Below, piece after piece: positions 49,401 to 59,485 of a stretch of DNA of 64,000 nt. A program made the translations under genes and the position numbers. This DNA comes from Megachile rotundata (taxonomy: Eukaryota > Arthropoda > Insecta > Hymenoptera > Megachilidae). Positions within the stretch are counted from its first letter, which is position 1; each line of letters opens with the position of its first letter. The stretch spans positions 14,446,001 to 14,510,000 of the forward strand of contig NC_134993.1 of NCBI RefSeq assembly GCF_050947335.1. The letters run 5' to 3'. The notes under the pieces were generated by a model. That model made no database searches. It was not told where the DNA came from and was given only the letters and a program-made list of their open reading frames with translations.

Positions 49401-52400
49401 GTGAAACCAATTTGGGCATTCCTACGTATATACGTGCCGGGCCAACCGTCGCCGATCTATAGATCACCGCCGACACTCGGATACCTTCGCATCCCCCAAA
49501 TTTTCTAGCTGTATTGCAGCTCCTTAATTGGCCAACTTGTAGTCTTAGATCCCTTTGAGTCGCTATTCGATCGTGTCGCGATCTTTATATACGAACCCCT
49601 CTACGAGGGCTCCAAATAGTGTACGATGGTTCCCGAGTTTGTACGAAATTCTCCGATTACCTGCTAAAATAGTCAAAGATCGGGAACTTTTATCTTCGCG
49701 ATTTTTATTTGGTCTTCGACTTCTGTGAAGTTTTTTAAGACTTCTAGTCTTCTAGAAGTTCTTCTAGGGTTATTTAATTGGTTAACCCCTTGATTTTGAC
49801 GAGTGACGCACTCGTACCTCGGCTGCGATCAATTTTACTCAAATTTTGACTGCGCTTCAATTTGCAGTTCGAGTCCAATTATAATTTGAATAGTTAGCAA
49901 TTGAATAACAAAATATTGATATAATATTTCAATCTTTTTGTTCTGTTTTAATGTTGTAGCTATGATGACTGACGAATAAGTCATAGTGCAAGGGGTTAAG
50001 CGTAATAGTATAAAATAATGAGTCGCGTTTGAGATTGCAAGGGTAACCAGTCGAAAACAGAGATAGTTTTTGCGGACGTTGAATCGAGTCTACGAGCACG
50101 TGGGTGGCAATCAGCCGTAGGCCCATTGTGACCGGCTCGTTGGTCGTTAATTAAGACCCATCTCAATCGAATCTTTCTCTCCGCCCGATGGACAACCGAT
50201 CGAAAAATCGTGATTCCTCTATCGTGACATTTCAATTCCTCCGAGACGTTCGCGTCTTTACCTGATCTCGTTTAGTCGATTACTCTGATTCGAAACAAAA
50301 ATAGAGCAAGATTTGTCGAGTTCAGTTTCTCGTGGTAATTGAAGAGGCTAAATGATTAATTCGCAGAAATTCGGTTCCAAAAGTACTTATTACCGATGTT
50401 AAATCGGTTCGTGTGAAACGAGATTTCGAAATAAAAAATAATTGCTTCGTAATGAACGGTCGCAGGAAACGTTTCCTGTTAACGAAGAGGAGTTAATATC
50501 ATCGACGTTTAAGAGGCATGCACCGTTACGAATATGCTATCATAAGTAATGAACAGTTAGAAAGTCTCGATCAACGGGACCAACTTTATCTCGGGACGTC
50601 TTCTAACCCTTTACGGTCTATAAATTTGCGATACCTCGAGATTAAAAGACGCGTCGAATAATTACCAAGTATATACTTGAATTAATTTGAAGGCCGAAAT
50701 TGAAGAACTGAAAGTCCGATTAAAAACGTAGCTCGAAAGGCTCGGTCTCTTCGAAAGAAAGCAAAACAAGGAAAATGGAACTCCTGAATCGGTCCTGTAA
50801 GAAAAGAGAGAGAGGGGAGCAGTGGCAACGTCCCTGAATGAGAAAGCGGTTCGATGCACTTGCTGCCGGATCCCCACCTTCCTTCCTATTCGTGGCCGAT
50901 TCAGACGTGTTGCAACACGAAAGGAACGAGTGTACAGGATAATGCCAGGAGCGTGTATACCCTCGTGGACAAGAACGGGGAAACTCGAAGAGGAGGATGC
51001 GGTCTGATTCGAAAGCCCTCCCAGGTGCCGGGCTTTTTGCCAGCTTCATTCGTCTCGCCTCGTTCCTTCTCTCGTGATTTCGGGGAATCGTGAAAATTTC
51101 GATCGAGAGAACGGAGATGACACTCTCGAAACGAGGTTTTTCGAATTAATGATGCAACGGAGGAGGCTTGATAAGAAGAACGTCTCCTCTCACTTTGGAG
51201 GACCAATTTAGATGCCTAAGGCAAATGACGGAGGATTTCGACGCGGGGTTTCTGCGCATGCGCGGGGAGTACGAGTATGGCGGCCGAGAAAGAATAGTTT
51301 AAACTTTCCTTTGTCTTATTATTAAATTACTATTAGGTTAAATTACTGTTTAATCTAGAACTAAAGAGTAGTACTCTAGACAAGGAGAGAAGGAATCAAT
51401 TTATATTAAACTAGTGGAGGTACAATTTCGACGCGGTATTGCGAATTGCGCATGTGCGGAGAGTACAAGCATGGCGGTCGAGAAAGAATAGTTTAAACTT
51501 TCCTTTGTCGAATTACAATTAAATTAGTATTAGATTGAATTACTATCTTTAACCTAGGACTAAAGAGTAGCACTCTAAACATGCAGATAAAGAATCAATT
51601 TATATCAAACAAGTGGAGGTACAATTTCGACGCGGTATTGCGAATTGCGCATGTGCGGAGAGTACAAGTATGGCGGTCGAGAAAGAATAGTTTAAACTTT
51701 CCTTTGTCGAATTACTATTAAATTAGTATTAGATTCAATTACTATCTTTAACCTAGGACTAAAAAGTAGCACTCTAAACATGCAGATAAAGAATCAATTT
51801 ATATCAAACAAGTGGAGGTACAATTTCGACGCGGTATTGCGAACTGCGCATGTGCGGAGAGTACAAGTATGGCGGTCGAGAAAGAATAGTTTAAACTTTC
51901 CTTTGTCGAATTACTATTAAATTAGTATTAGATTGAATTACTATCTTTAACCTAGGACTAAAGAGTAGCACTCTAAACATGCAGACAAAGAATCAATTTA
52001 TATCAAACGAGTAGAAGTACGATTTCAACGCAACATTGCGAACTGCGCATGCGCGGAGAGTACAAGTATGGCGGTCGAAAAGTAGTTCACATTCACCGCT
52101 AGTTTAAATATATTCTGTAGAGTATTTTCGCATCCTTTCTCAATTTTAGAATGCTATAAAAGTATAACTTCAAAAGCCAATACCAGTAATACAATAAAAT
52201 AATATAATATATAAAATAATACCGAATACAGTCCTAATTGAAATTAAAGCTTGATTTAAATTTCCCGGTCCTTGCCGACAAAGAGCCTACTGTAATTATT
52301 TTTGTATGAACCTGTATGACCACCTGTTTCTCGCAGGATAAAATCGCTCGGAATAAAACTGATTTCTTGCTCGCAGAGAAGACAAACAAGCAGCCACCGT

Positions 52401-52977
52401 TCGCGACGTAAATAATGATTGACGAGGCGAAGGCCCTCCAAGGAACATAAACGTTGTTTCTGCCTGCTTGAATTGCTCCTCGAGACGAATTTATTGATAA
52501 TAACGCGGATAGCACGACGATCAACCATTTTGATTCGATTGCGCGTCGTTAATTCGTGGAACGTCTCGAACTGTTTCGAGCTGGCTTCCCCGATCGCTAG
52601 TTCTGGCTCATTAACTTTCTTAGGCCATTCTTGCCTTAAACGCTTCCTCTATTTATTTAGCGTTTACAGCTTTCCAGCTTTCCGTTTCACCGACTCGGAG
52701 ATATGCTACCTGTTCGGATATCGAGATCTAATTCCTCGTAAGAAATTATCGAGCAGGTGTTCGCGTGCAAGTAATTGCGTCGTATCCCTTGCAATTATGA
52801 AAACGTACAGGTCGCCCCAAAATAGTTGCTCCTTTATTATCTACTTTGCACTCCAATTGAAGGCAAAATCTTGTAAGAAAATCAAACTCACCCAGCCACA
52901 GGCGTCATTTTCAGCGCGAGTGCTCTGCTGATGCAAAATCCAGCGCCACCGGTCGCGAACCAGAACTTCACCTTTTG
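40396..52977 (-). CDS. fng: Fringe glycosyltransferase, C-terminal part (4 exons, 5' end outside window)
   Basis: Fringe is a Golgi beta-1,3-N-acetylglucosaminyltransferase (GT31 family) that extends O-fucose on Notch EGF repeats and so changes Notch ligand choice. Joining complement(52892-52977, 44012-44177, 43393-43478, 40396-40453) keeps frame through every junction and gives 131 residues plus a stop. In order I see FATGGAGFC, LPDDVTMGYI, FHSHLEPMKFL, DGFDMKDDPKR and FKSIHCHLFP...NCPHR. These occur in the same order in Drosophila Fringe and vertebrate Lunatic, Manic and Radical fringe. The Asp pair of LPDDVT covers the position proposed as catalytic base in the family; the C-terminal Cys residues match conserved disulfide positions. 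Introns are 8714, 533 and 2939 bp, all GT/AG. The N-terminal anchor and DDD metal motif are absent here; I searched by eye upstream to 64000 without success. The high conservation and clean splice phases indicate a functional gene, not a pseudogene. Confidence 0.95.
40620..41815. repeat. 134-bp tandem array in the fng last intron, nine copies
   Basis: GGCTGGAGATTTTGTCTACG recurs about every 134 bp from 40660. Other shared words are AGTCAAGCTAATGAAAAACC, AATAGGAGCTTCATAATAAC and TTTCTAGCTGCTAATAGT. The last two copies are shortened. The array lies within the intron and leaves the splice sites intact. Confidence 0.95.
42440..43370. repeat. ~56-bp tandem array in the fng last intron
   Basis: About 17 copies of TTGATCAGTTAGTTTCTTTA, TTTTTGACCAGCTCCTACG and TCAAATTTAATTA. 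TGATCA is palindromic within each unit. The array ends about 20 bp before the exon at 43393, next to its donor site. Confidence 0.93.
43393..43478 (-). CDS. fng: fng exon (DGFDMKDDPK block)
   Basis: The 86-bp exon lies between a CTCGCAG acceptor and a GTAACT donor. It encodes VSFSYSKGPRDEWN, then ILKIDGFDMKDDPK, and ends with the first two bases (AG) of an Arg codon. The matching stretch of Drosophila Fringe has the same VSFSY and DGFDMK words. A 56-bp tandem array ends almost at its donor, leaving very little unique intron sequence there. Confidence 0.95.
43479..44011 (-). other. fng: fng 533-bp intron, no tandem array
   Basis: GT/AG phase-0 intron between the DGFDMK and LPDDVT exons. It is the only fng intron in the window free of tandem arrays. 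Open frames inside it are incidental. Confidence 0.85.
44012..44177 (-). CDS. fng: fng exon (LPDDVT / FHSHLE block)
   Basis: The 166-bp exon has a TTTTCAG acceptor and a GTAATT donor. Its first base completes the Gly codon split by the upstream intron, and 55 full codons follow. It encodes GGKFITVGDRIRLPDDVTMG, then YIIEYLLKKQLTV, FHSHLEPMKFL and NKDTFGEQ. LPDDVT and FHSHLE are hallmark Fringe segments; the DD is the proposed catalytic position. The exon ends in phase 0. Confidence 0.96.
44178..44624. other. Unique intronic sequence next to the LPDDVT exon
   Basis: This is the acceptor-proximal part of the 8.7-kb fng intron. Open minus-strand frames run into the exon by chance. No other feature seen. 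Confidence 0.6.
44625..45885. repeat. 106-bp tandem array with 2- and 3-unit higher-order repeats
   Basis: About 12 copies. AAGATGCAAAATATGA recurs at 106-bp steps (near 44758, 44864, 44970, 45076). A three-unit block (318 bp) repeats between about 44770 and 45300, and a two-unit block (about 211 bp) repeats from 45386 to 45800. Shared words are AAAAATGTTACTACAATTTC, TCAAGTAAAATTCTTCTTAA and GGGTTGAAACAGAAAAAAG. Confidence 0.95.
45897..46144. mobile_element. TTAA-flanked MITE with CACATT ends
   Basis: TTAA at 45893-45896 and 46145-46148 bracket 248 bp that begins CACATTGACTG and ends GTGTGAATGTG (complement CACATTCACAC). Exact TTAA duplications point to a piggyBac-type target. The ends start CAC, not the usual CCC or CCT, so the family assignment is tentative. 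It abuts the 106-bp array. No coding capacity. Confidence 0.65.
46690..47860. repeat. 11-bp minisatellite array A6 (interrupted)
   Basis: GTGCGTCACGA, GTGCGTCATGA and GACATCATGAG units occupy 46690-46872 and resume at 47538-47860. The gap is filled by the 16-bp array. The left start (CTGCTGAAGTTCGAGTGCGT) resembles that of A5, and the unit mix (GACATCATG, AGTATA) is also shared with the start of A5. Confidence 0.95.
46873..47535 (-). repeat. 16-bp C-rich minisatellite nested inside array A6
   Basis: About 40 copies of CCCCAATTCCCACATT, CCCCAATTTCCACATT and 15-bp variants. The complement matches the 16-bp G-rich array at 28845-29480, so this is the same family inverted. It has clean borders within the GTGCGTCA array on both sides. 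A higher-order block of about 230 bp repeats (AATCCCAGATACCCCAATTC at about 47041, 47171 and 47278). Confidence 0.95.
47885..48734. other. Unique intronic sequence, GC-richer, with purine/pyrimidine tracts
   Basis: GAGAGAGAAAGAGGG-type purine tract near 48228-48262 and its pyrimidine counterpart (CTCTCTCTTTCTCTCTCC) near 48320. The two could pair as an imperfect inverted repeat. No gene recognised. Confidence 0.5.
48735..48842. promoter_or_regulatory. Cluster of ATCGAT/GATCGA words (DREF/BEAF-like)
   Basis: GATCGATAAAGTTATCGATG, GTTATCGATCGAACGAG, GTATCGATTAATTTC and TAATCGATAGCGG fall within 110 bp. TATCGATA is the DREF recognition core in Drosophila. Clustering suggests a regulatory element inside the fng intron, but the motif is short and no binding evidence exists. 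Confidence 0.3.
48843..49781. other. Unique intronic sequence
   Basis: Nothing recognised apart from a small inverted repeat (GACTTCTAGTCTTCTAGAAG) at about 49739-49758. Confidence 0.5.
49786..49995. mobile_element. Compact piggyBac-like MITE carrying a single GAGTGCGTCAC
   Basis: Exact TTAA duplications (49782-49785 and 49996-49999) bracket 210 bp. The ends are CCCCTTGATTTTGACGAG and GTGCAAGGGG (complement CCCCTTGCAC), giving 7-bp perfect inverted ends. CCC ends and TTAA targets are typical of piggyBac-type elements. Just inside the left end, GAGTGACGCACTCGTAC reads on the complement as GAGTGCGTCACTC, one copy of the 11-bp unit that forms six arrays elsewhere in the window. Non-coding; it needs transposase from elsewhere. 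Confidence 0.8.
50000..51235. other. Unique intronic sequence
   Basis: Opposite-strand open frames pile up at 50662-51206 without motifs. Nothing recognised. Confidence 0.5.
51236..52080. repeat. ~198-bp tandem array with NRF1-like and ATGGCGG motifs
   Basis: Five copies start at TTCGACGCGG (about 51237, 51427, 51625, 51824) or its variant TTCAACGCAA (52023); the last copy is partial. Each has GCGCATGTGCGGAGAGTAC, or in the first and last copies TGCGCATGCGCGG, then GTATGGCGGTCGAGAAAG. TGCGCATGCGCG fits the NRF1/Ewg consensus. ATGGCGG fits the YY1/Pho core. Confidence 0.95.
52081..52891. other. Unique intronic sequence before the FATGGAGFC exon
   Basis: Donor-proximal part of the 8.7-kb fng intron. 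A plus-strand open frame (52419-52931) overlaps the fng exon antisense and is incidental. Confidence 0.55.
52892..52977 (-). CDS. fng: fng exon (FATGGAGFC block)
   Basis: The 86-bp exon is preceded on the minus strand by a TTTTAG acceptor and followed by the donor GTGAGT. It starts in phase 0 and encodes QKVKFWFATGGAGFC followed by ISRALALKMTPVA, then the first two bases of a Gly codon (GG|A). The glycine-rich FATGGAGFC block is a signature of the Fringe catalytic fold. The preceding exon, which should encode the DDD region, was not found upstream in the window. Confidence 0.95.
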
Positions 52978-54519
52978 CTAAAACAGAAAAACAGACAGTG
53001 GAATCTGAGACACTCGTATAAAAAATCGTGATCGATCGCTGGCAGGACGCTTGATCGATCGCCGTTGCCAGCCGATTATCGGGGATGACTTTACGAATCG
53101 AGGCCACGATCGATTACCCGTCGATATCCCTCCTTTTCGGACAAATTACGCATCCGACGCGTCGGGAACTGATCGAATATCCTTCCATCCCTTTGAAATA
53201 TAGGGAGATATTTAAAGCCACCTGAACAACTGCTATCTGACAGGAAAAAATGCTGAAATCTAAATTATTTGACTCGAAGATCATCCGATGACATCAAATG
53301 ATCACTCCTAACACCAAGTCATTTGTACCTGATTTCTTTCTATCAGCAATCACTTTATTCTAGCCATTCTGCCTCACCCTGCATATCCTCTACGAATAAT
53401 AAACTTGGAATAAAAGTGTGGTTAAGAATGTAGTCGCTGAAAAATAAGACGTGGAGAGTAACGTGTCATATCGTAACCGTTAGGGTATCGCAAGGAAATC
53501 ATGTACGAAGTGGAAGCATCGTTAGCCAGTCGATTTCTGAGCGATCGTAGCTGCAGGCCATAGGTATCCGTGCTGGCGATACTATCTAGAACTCGAGAAC
53601 TCGTGGTGCTCTCCTTAGGCTAGGCGTGGTACATGACGAACAACCGTGAACCTAAACTGTGCTGCACGTGCGTAGCTATCGATGAAACCGGTCCTTCGAA
53701 AAAAGCCCGAGACAATGCTTCGATTCGCTGTTCCTTGCGGCTCAACCAGCTGGAACGAGGTACATTTTGCTATTCATTTGCGGTTCTCGGTTCTTTATCT
53801 CGACTCGAAATTTTATGCGATATTATCGCGGTTGGTCCACGACTGACCCAGTCGAGGTAAATCCTTCGGAGGATGATAAGAGAAGGCAGCCGGCGAGCGT
53901 TATAGCAATCAGCCAACCGAATTTATCTCTGGATCGCTGCCAATCGTCGCTACGTAATTGGATATAGGATCGCGTAATCGGTTTCCCGAAGCTCCGAGAG
54001 TACACATCAACCCTCGGCTTGGAAGCCAGGAATGTAATTAGTCAGAGGCACACCCGGCACAATCTTCCTCGACGATCTGCCGATCCGTCCGTTCTCCGCA
54101 CTTCCAAACGATAATAAAAATCATCCGATCGAACAGGTGCCGTTGCAATGGTATTTCAAGGAAAGTTATAAGTTTATACGGTTTAATGAAACAAGATGAT
54201 AGAAGCTCCTGATAGAGGGATTGGGTCGATGGTACAGGAGGTACTTTGATCTTCCTTCCTTTATTTCGAGTTCCATTTGAATAACACAAGGCTGCAGTCA
54301 CGAGGAGCCGCGAGACTCGCGTGGAATTCTAGGGTCAGCTGAACTGCACACTGGACAGCCAAATGGCTACCATCGTTCTATCTTGCGCGTTCTTTCTGGT
54401 CATTCGAAACTTCGACACCTTTTATACAATTGTCTGTAGGTGTTTGAAGGTGAGGGACTCTGGATCGATAGAATTTGGAGCGACTCTTGATCTGAGGGAT
54501 AGTGATCGCTTGGTTCAAT
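52978..54519. other. Unique sequence upstream of the first fng exon in the window
   Basis: Presumably fng intron. I looked for the expected upstream exon (a DDD-containing frame on the minus strand) and found none. Confidence 0.5.
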
Positions 54520-55385
54520 TTGGTCACTTGGTTACTTGATCTACTTGGTCACTTGTTCCAACTTGGTCATTTGGTCGAACTTGGTCATTTAGTCATTTAG
54601 TCTAGCTTGGTGATTTGGTCACTTGGTCCAACTTGGTCATTTGATCATTTAGTCCAGCTTGATGATTTGGTTACTTGATCCAACTTGATCTAACTTAGCT
54701 ACTTGGTCCAACTTGGTCATTTGGTCATTTAGTCCAGCTTGATAATTTGGTTACTTGATCCAACTTGATTTAACTTGGCTACTTGATCCAACTTGATCCA
54801 ATTTGGTCACTTGATCCAACTTGGTCACTTAATCCAACTTGGTGATTTGGTTACTTGATCCAACTTGATTTAACTTAGCTACTTGGTCCAACTTGGTCAT
54901 TTGATCATTTAGTCCAGCTTGATGACTTAGTCACTTGATCCAACTTGATCTAACTTAGCTACTTGGTCCAACTTGGTCATATGGTCAATCAGTCCAGCTT
55001 GATGATTTGGTTACTTGATCCAACTTGATCTAACTTGGCTACTTGGTGCAACTTGATCCAACTTGGTCACTTTATCCAACTTGATTCAACTTGGTCACTT
55101 GATCCAACTTGATCCAACCTGGTCACTTGATCCAACTTGATCCAACCTGGTCACTTTATCCAACTTGATTCAACTTGGTCACTTGATCCAACTTGATCCA
55201 ACCTGGTCATTTGATCCAACTTGATCCAACCTGGTCTCTTAGTCCATCTTGATCTAACTTGCTCACTTGGTTCATCTTGATCCAACCTGGTCACTTGGTC
55301 CATCTTCATCCAACCTGGTCTCTTAATCCAACTTATTCATTTGGTTACTTGATCCAGCTTGGTGCAACTTGCACACTTGAATAAT
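54520..55385. repeat. Irregular 8-10 bp array (ACTTGATCCA / ACTTGGTC)
   Basis: ACTTGATCCA units (10 bp) mix with ACTTGGTC and ATTTGGTC units (8 bp). A higher-order block of about 130 bp containing AGTCCAGCTTGATGATTTGG repeats about four times in the left half. Confidence 0.93.
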
Positions 55386-56811
55386 CTGATCACATATTCT
55401 ACAATCTATGTAGCCATATTTTGTGTTGAAACCTAAAAAAGCTCTAAAATCCCCTTTGTCTTAGAACCAGAGTCCTAACTCAGCCTCTATTCCCTGCAAG
55501 ATCCAGATACAATCCCTGGTGCCGTTACTCGCACCCAGGTTAACATTCCGCGCAATTAACCGAGCCGATCGAGCCGCATAGTTCGACAATCGACGGGGCT
55601 AAGTAGACGTTGACAAGCGGACCCGGAAGCTTCGAGGCGGGGCCGATAGCGCATAGTTAGCTCGAAATGAAATAGGGCCGTCATCGAAAGAGGACAGGTG
55701 AACGTATCGAGCGGTACATCGCGAAGAAGCGTTCGTGACCCATGACGGCCTCCATGGATGCGTTATCCGGTGCTACGTTAAAAGTGCCGGAGTAAAGAGA
55801 AAACGAACATGTTCCTGCGCCACGTACTCCTTAGGTATTATTATACCGGTGTTCTTTTTCATGCATCCGGCAATCTAGTTCTGGCGGCTTATTTTATTTA
55901 CTTCATCGATTTGCGCGTTACAGCACGCGCATGCAAATTGACACGGCTTGTCCGCAATTATCGTTCATTAATATTCGCGGCGGACTTGGCTGCGTTTATC
56001 GGGTGCTGAGTGCTATTTCCGAGGCTCGTGTTAATTGTTTCTTCCGAGTCTAAATACTTATACGATCGTATATGCTACTTTTACGATAAGATACTTGCAC
56101 TGGTACTCTCTTTGAGTACTGACTCTTTGAGACAGTACGAGTTTTGAGAATATCTGAATGTCGAGTGCAATGATTCGAATGTTGAGGTAGTGATTGAAGA
56201 TGATATCTGAATGTTGAGCTAGTGATTGAAGATATTTGATTTGAAAACACAGTTTCATAAGAAACTTTACTCTCGTGTCAAGCTAACTAAAATTGCAGTC
56301 TAAGAATCTAAAATATGTTTCTACAAAGTCAATCTTTATCAGATTGATAATAAAACTAGATATCTCAACCCAGGATTTTTGGAGCCGAATTTTCTTAGAA
56401 TTTATTTGAATGCAAGTACGAAAAAGGCTCGTAGCGAATATATTCGAGAAGTGGTTCAGTAAACAGACAACAAAAGAGGATTCCTCTTCCACAAAAGCGT
56501 ATTAACCTCTTATCTGCAATTCAATCCGTCGACCGAGCAATCTTCCGATCTAATTAGCTTCCGTTCCATTGTGACCGCGGCCACAATTTTCCAGCGGGAA
56601 CACGAGTAGGTCTCAGTTTCCACGTGGATCGGGCAAAGCGTAGGATGCGCACGGTTCGTCACGGGTCACGCGCGCAATCTCGACGCATTCAATGCGAACA
56701 ATACGACTGCTAATTACGGTAGGTTCGTTAAAATCACCGGAGAATACCGACCTCTCGCATCCTATGAAACACGAAGTGGTACAACGTCACGCCGTGGAAC
56801 GGTCGTCATCG
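55386..56811. other. Unique sequence
   Basis: GC-richer at 55500-55760. A small repeat (ATCTGAATGTTGAG, GTGATTGAAGAT) lies at 56150-56235. No gene recognised. Confidence 0.5.
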
Positions 56812-57427
56812 ATCTCGATGCTTAATCGAATACTTCCGATAAATTGAACCGCACAGAGTACATCCTTTTTGAAGAAACTTTATTTTTGAAGAATTTATTG
56901 TTTATTATGTATTGGAAGAACCATAAAGAAATTGTTGTAGTTACACCGAAAATTCACTCGTTTCGATCTTGCTGCAGTTTGTTGTCTGCGCATGCGCGCC
57001 TCATATGAACAGTCATCGATAGATCCTCGATGTTTAATCGAATACTTCCGATAAAATAAACCGCACAGAGTACATCCTTTTTGAAGAAACTTTATTTTTG
57101 AAGAATTTATTGTTTATTATGTATTGGAAGAACCATAAAGAAATTGTTGTAGTTACACCGAAAATTTACTCGTTTCGATCTTGCTGCAGTTCGGTGTCTG
57201 CGCATGCGCGTCTGATATGAACAGTCATCGATAGATCCTCGATGCTTAATCAAATACTTCCGATAAAATGAACCGCACAGAGTACATCCTTTTTGAAGAA
57301 ACTTTATTTTTGAAGAATTTATTGTTTATTGTGTATTGGAAGAACCATAAAGAAATTGTTGCAGTTACACCGAAAAGTCACTCGTTTCGATCTTGCTGCA
57401 GTTCGGTGTCTGCGCATGCGCGCATCA
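56812..57427. repeat. ~210-bp tandem array, three copies, each with an NRF1-type palindrome
   Basis: Copies begin at TCGATGCTTAATCGAATACT or its variants (about 56813, 57029, 57238). All contain CCGCACAGAGTACATCCTTT, TGTTGTAGTTACACCGAAAA and CTGCGCATGCGCG. The last copy continues into TCACGTGGCCATCTG, which contains an E-box (CACGTG). Confidence 0.95.
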
Positions 57428-58614
57428 CGTGGCCATCTGTTTGGGGCGCGCCCGAAGATTCGATCTTTAATTACTTTTATCTGCCTAAGGAAATTTTCGA
57501 TTCGTTTTTACTTTGTATATCAGAAAAGAGATTATTCTTAGGATTTGAAAATGGACGAAAGGTGCAGCAAGTAACATGGTAATAGGAAGATTTTATTATC
57601 GCAGAGCGGTTGCGCTAGGTACCACTTAGAGTTGTTTAAGTGCCGTCCAACGATTATAGCGATCTACTTCGGCCGAGTTCTCACGTGCGATAAAATGCCT
57701 CCGCGAACTGTTTCAACGACATACCCGTTTGTAACGAGCGTTTCCTGGCAAAGCCCTTTCTTATGCACCGGAATTCGCGATCGATTTCCCTGCGTTTTTA
57801 TGGAAATTCGTGTTGTAACAGAATTTACATTTTCAAATTCCATGAAGTTACCACGAAATTTATACGACATGATTTATTAACGCTGAAAATTGGGGAGTAG
57901 TAAAAAATAGTGTTTGTTGGTGCGTGGGACGCACTCGTAAATAACGTTGATTTTCCGGCAGAATAAACAGAGCAAGATGTAATCAGAGTGCGATAGTTTC
58001 ACGGCGGCGTGCACTCTGAAAAGGATTCCCACGTTCGTAACGCGTTCCGACTCTAGCTGTGATTTCCGGAAGAGCCGTCTTCCATTTTAATTAATTGCGA
58101 TCTTAACTGACCCTCCACAGACCTCGTTCTCTCGCAATTACGTTGTAATCAAAATTCAAAAATCGAAAGCAATTTCGCCAGGCAAAAATTTTTATATGAA
58201 CACGGTTACAATTTCAAACTCGATTAACAACAGTCCCCAGAGGACAATCTCCAATTTCCTCTTTTCATCGATTCGTCCACAAAACGCGTTGACTTGCAGA
58301 GGCAATAGTAAATCGATCGGTGTCGCGTGACTCGAGAAAGGCATTCGAGACGAGCAAAGAACAGGCTAATTAATAGTTCCGGGAACGTTGGAGAGGATCG
58401 CAGGATTCGCGACAGGAGAGAAAAAGACAAGGATCCGAGAATGCGAGACATGTGGCGCGCATCCGCGTGCCGAACGGGCGTTTTCGAATAGGTGTCGGTC
58501 CTTCTAAAACTCCAGAGAAACTTCTTTACGATTATCTTTTACATCAAACTCCCAAGATTTGAGTTTATTAAACATGTAGTATTGTTGTGTTTAATAAAGT
58601 CGAATGATAGGTGC
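57428..58614. other. Unique sequence
   Basis: No gene recognised. GGACGCACTCGTAAATAAC near 57928 resembles the end region of the 49.8-kb MITE but has no flanking TTAA that I can see. Confidence 0.45.
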
Positions 58615-59485
58615 TGGGAGTAGATGCTGGGGTAAACAAGATGGCCGTTGACAAACAAGATGGCCGTTGATAGACAAGATGGCCGTTGACAAGCAAGATT
58701 ACAGTAGATATATAAAATGGCTGTAGATGAACAAAATGACTGTAGATAAATAAATTGCTGTAGATGAACAAAATTGCTGTAGATGAACAAAATGGCTGTA
58801 GATGAACAAAATGGCTGTAGACAAACAAGATGGCTGTTGACAAACAAGATGACTGTAGATAAACAAGATGGCTGTTGATAACCAAGATGGCTGTTGACAA
58901 ACAAGATGGCTGTTGACAAACAAGATGACTGTAGATAAACAAGATGGCTGTTGATAACCAAGATGGCTGTTGACAAACAAGATAGCCGTTGACAAATAAG
59001 ATGACTGTAGACAAACAAGATGGCCGTAGCTAAACAAGATGGCTGTAGACAAATAATATAGCCGTTGACAAATAATATAGCCGTTGATAAACAAGATGGC
59101 CGTTGACAAACAAGATAGCTGTTGACAAACAAGATAACTGTAGACAAACAAAATGGCCGTAGCTAAACAAGATGGCCGTAGACAAATAAGATGACTGTAG
59201 ACGAATAATATAGCCGTTGACTAACAAGGTGGCCGTTGACAAACAAGATAGCCGTTAACAAACAAGATAATTGTAGACCAACAAGATGGCCATTGACAAA
59301 CAAAATGACCGTAGACAAATAAGATGGCCGTAGACAAATAATATAGCCGTTGACAAACAAGATGACCATAAAAAAACAAGATAGCCATCAACAAAATGGC
59401 CGTAAATAAACAAAATGACTGTCATCAAGATGGCCATAAATGCACAAAATGGCCCTGAAAAAACAAAATGGCCGTCAACAAATGC
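58615..59485. repeat. 19-bp tandem array (CAAGATGGCCGTTGACAAA)
   Basis: About 45 copies of a 19-bp unit with variants GATGGCTGTTGA, GATGACTGTAGA and ATATAGCCGTTGA. Higher-order blocks are visible (58820-58900 resembles 58900-58975). AAGATGGC(C/T)G is YY1/Pho-like. The complement of the core occurs in the 35-bp array at 9187-9717. Minus-strand open frames of 148-202 codons are repeat translations. Confidence 0.95.

Noticed and set aside
57590..57660. Minus-strand KWYLAQP word as a possible upstream fng exon (family has DWYLGKP)
   Set aside because: The surrounding translation lacks the DDD motif and other conserved fringe residues; a chance resemblance.
58539..59151. Minus-strand frames of 148-202 codons rich in LSTAILFVN words
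   Set aside because: Repeat translation of the 19-bp array, in several overlapping frames.
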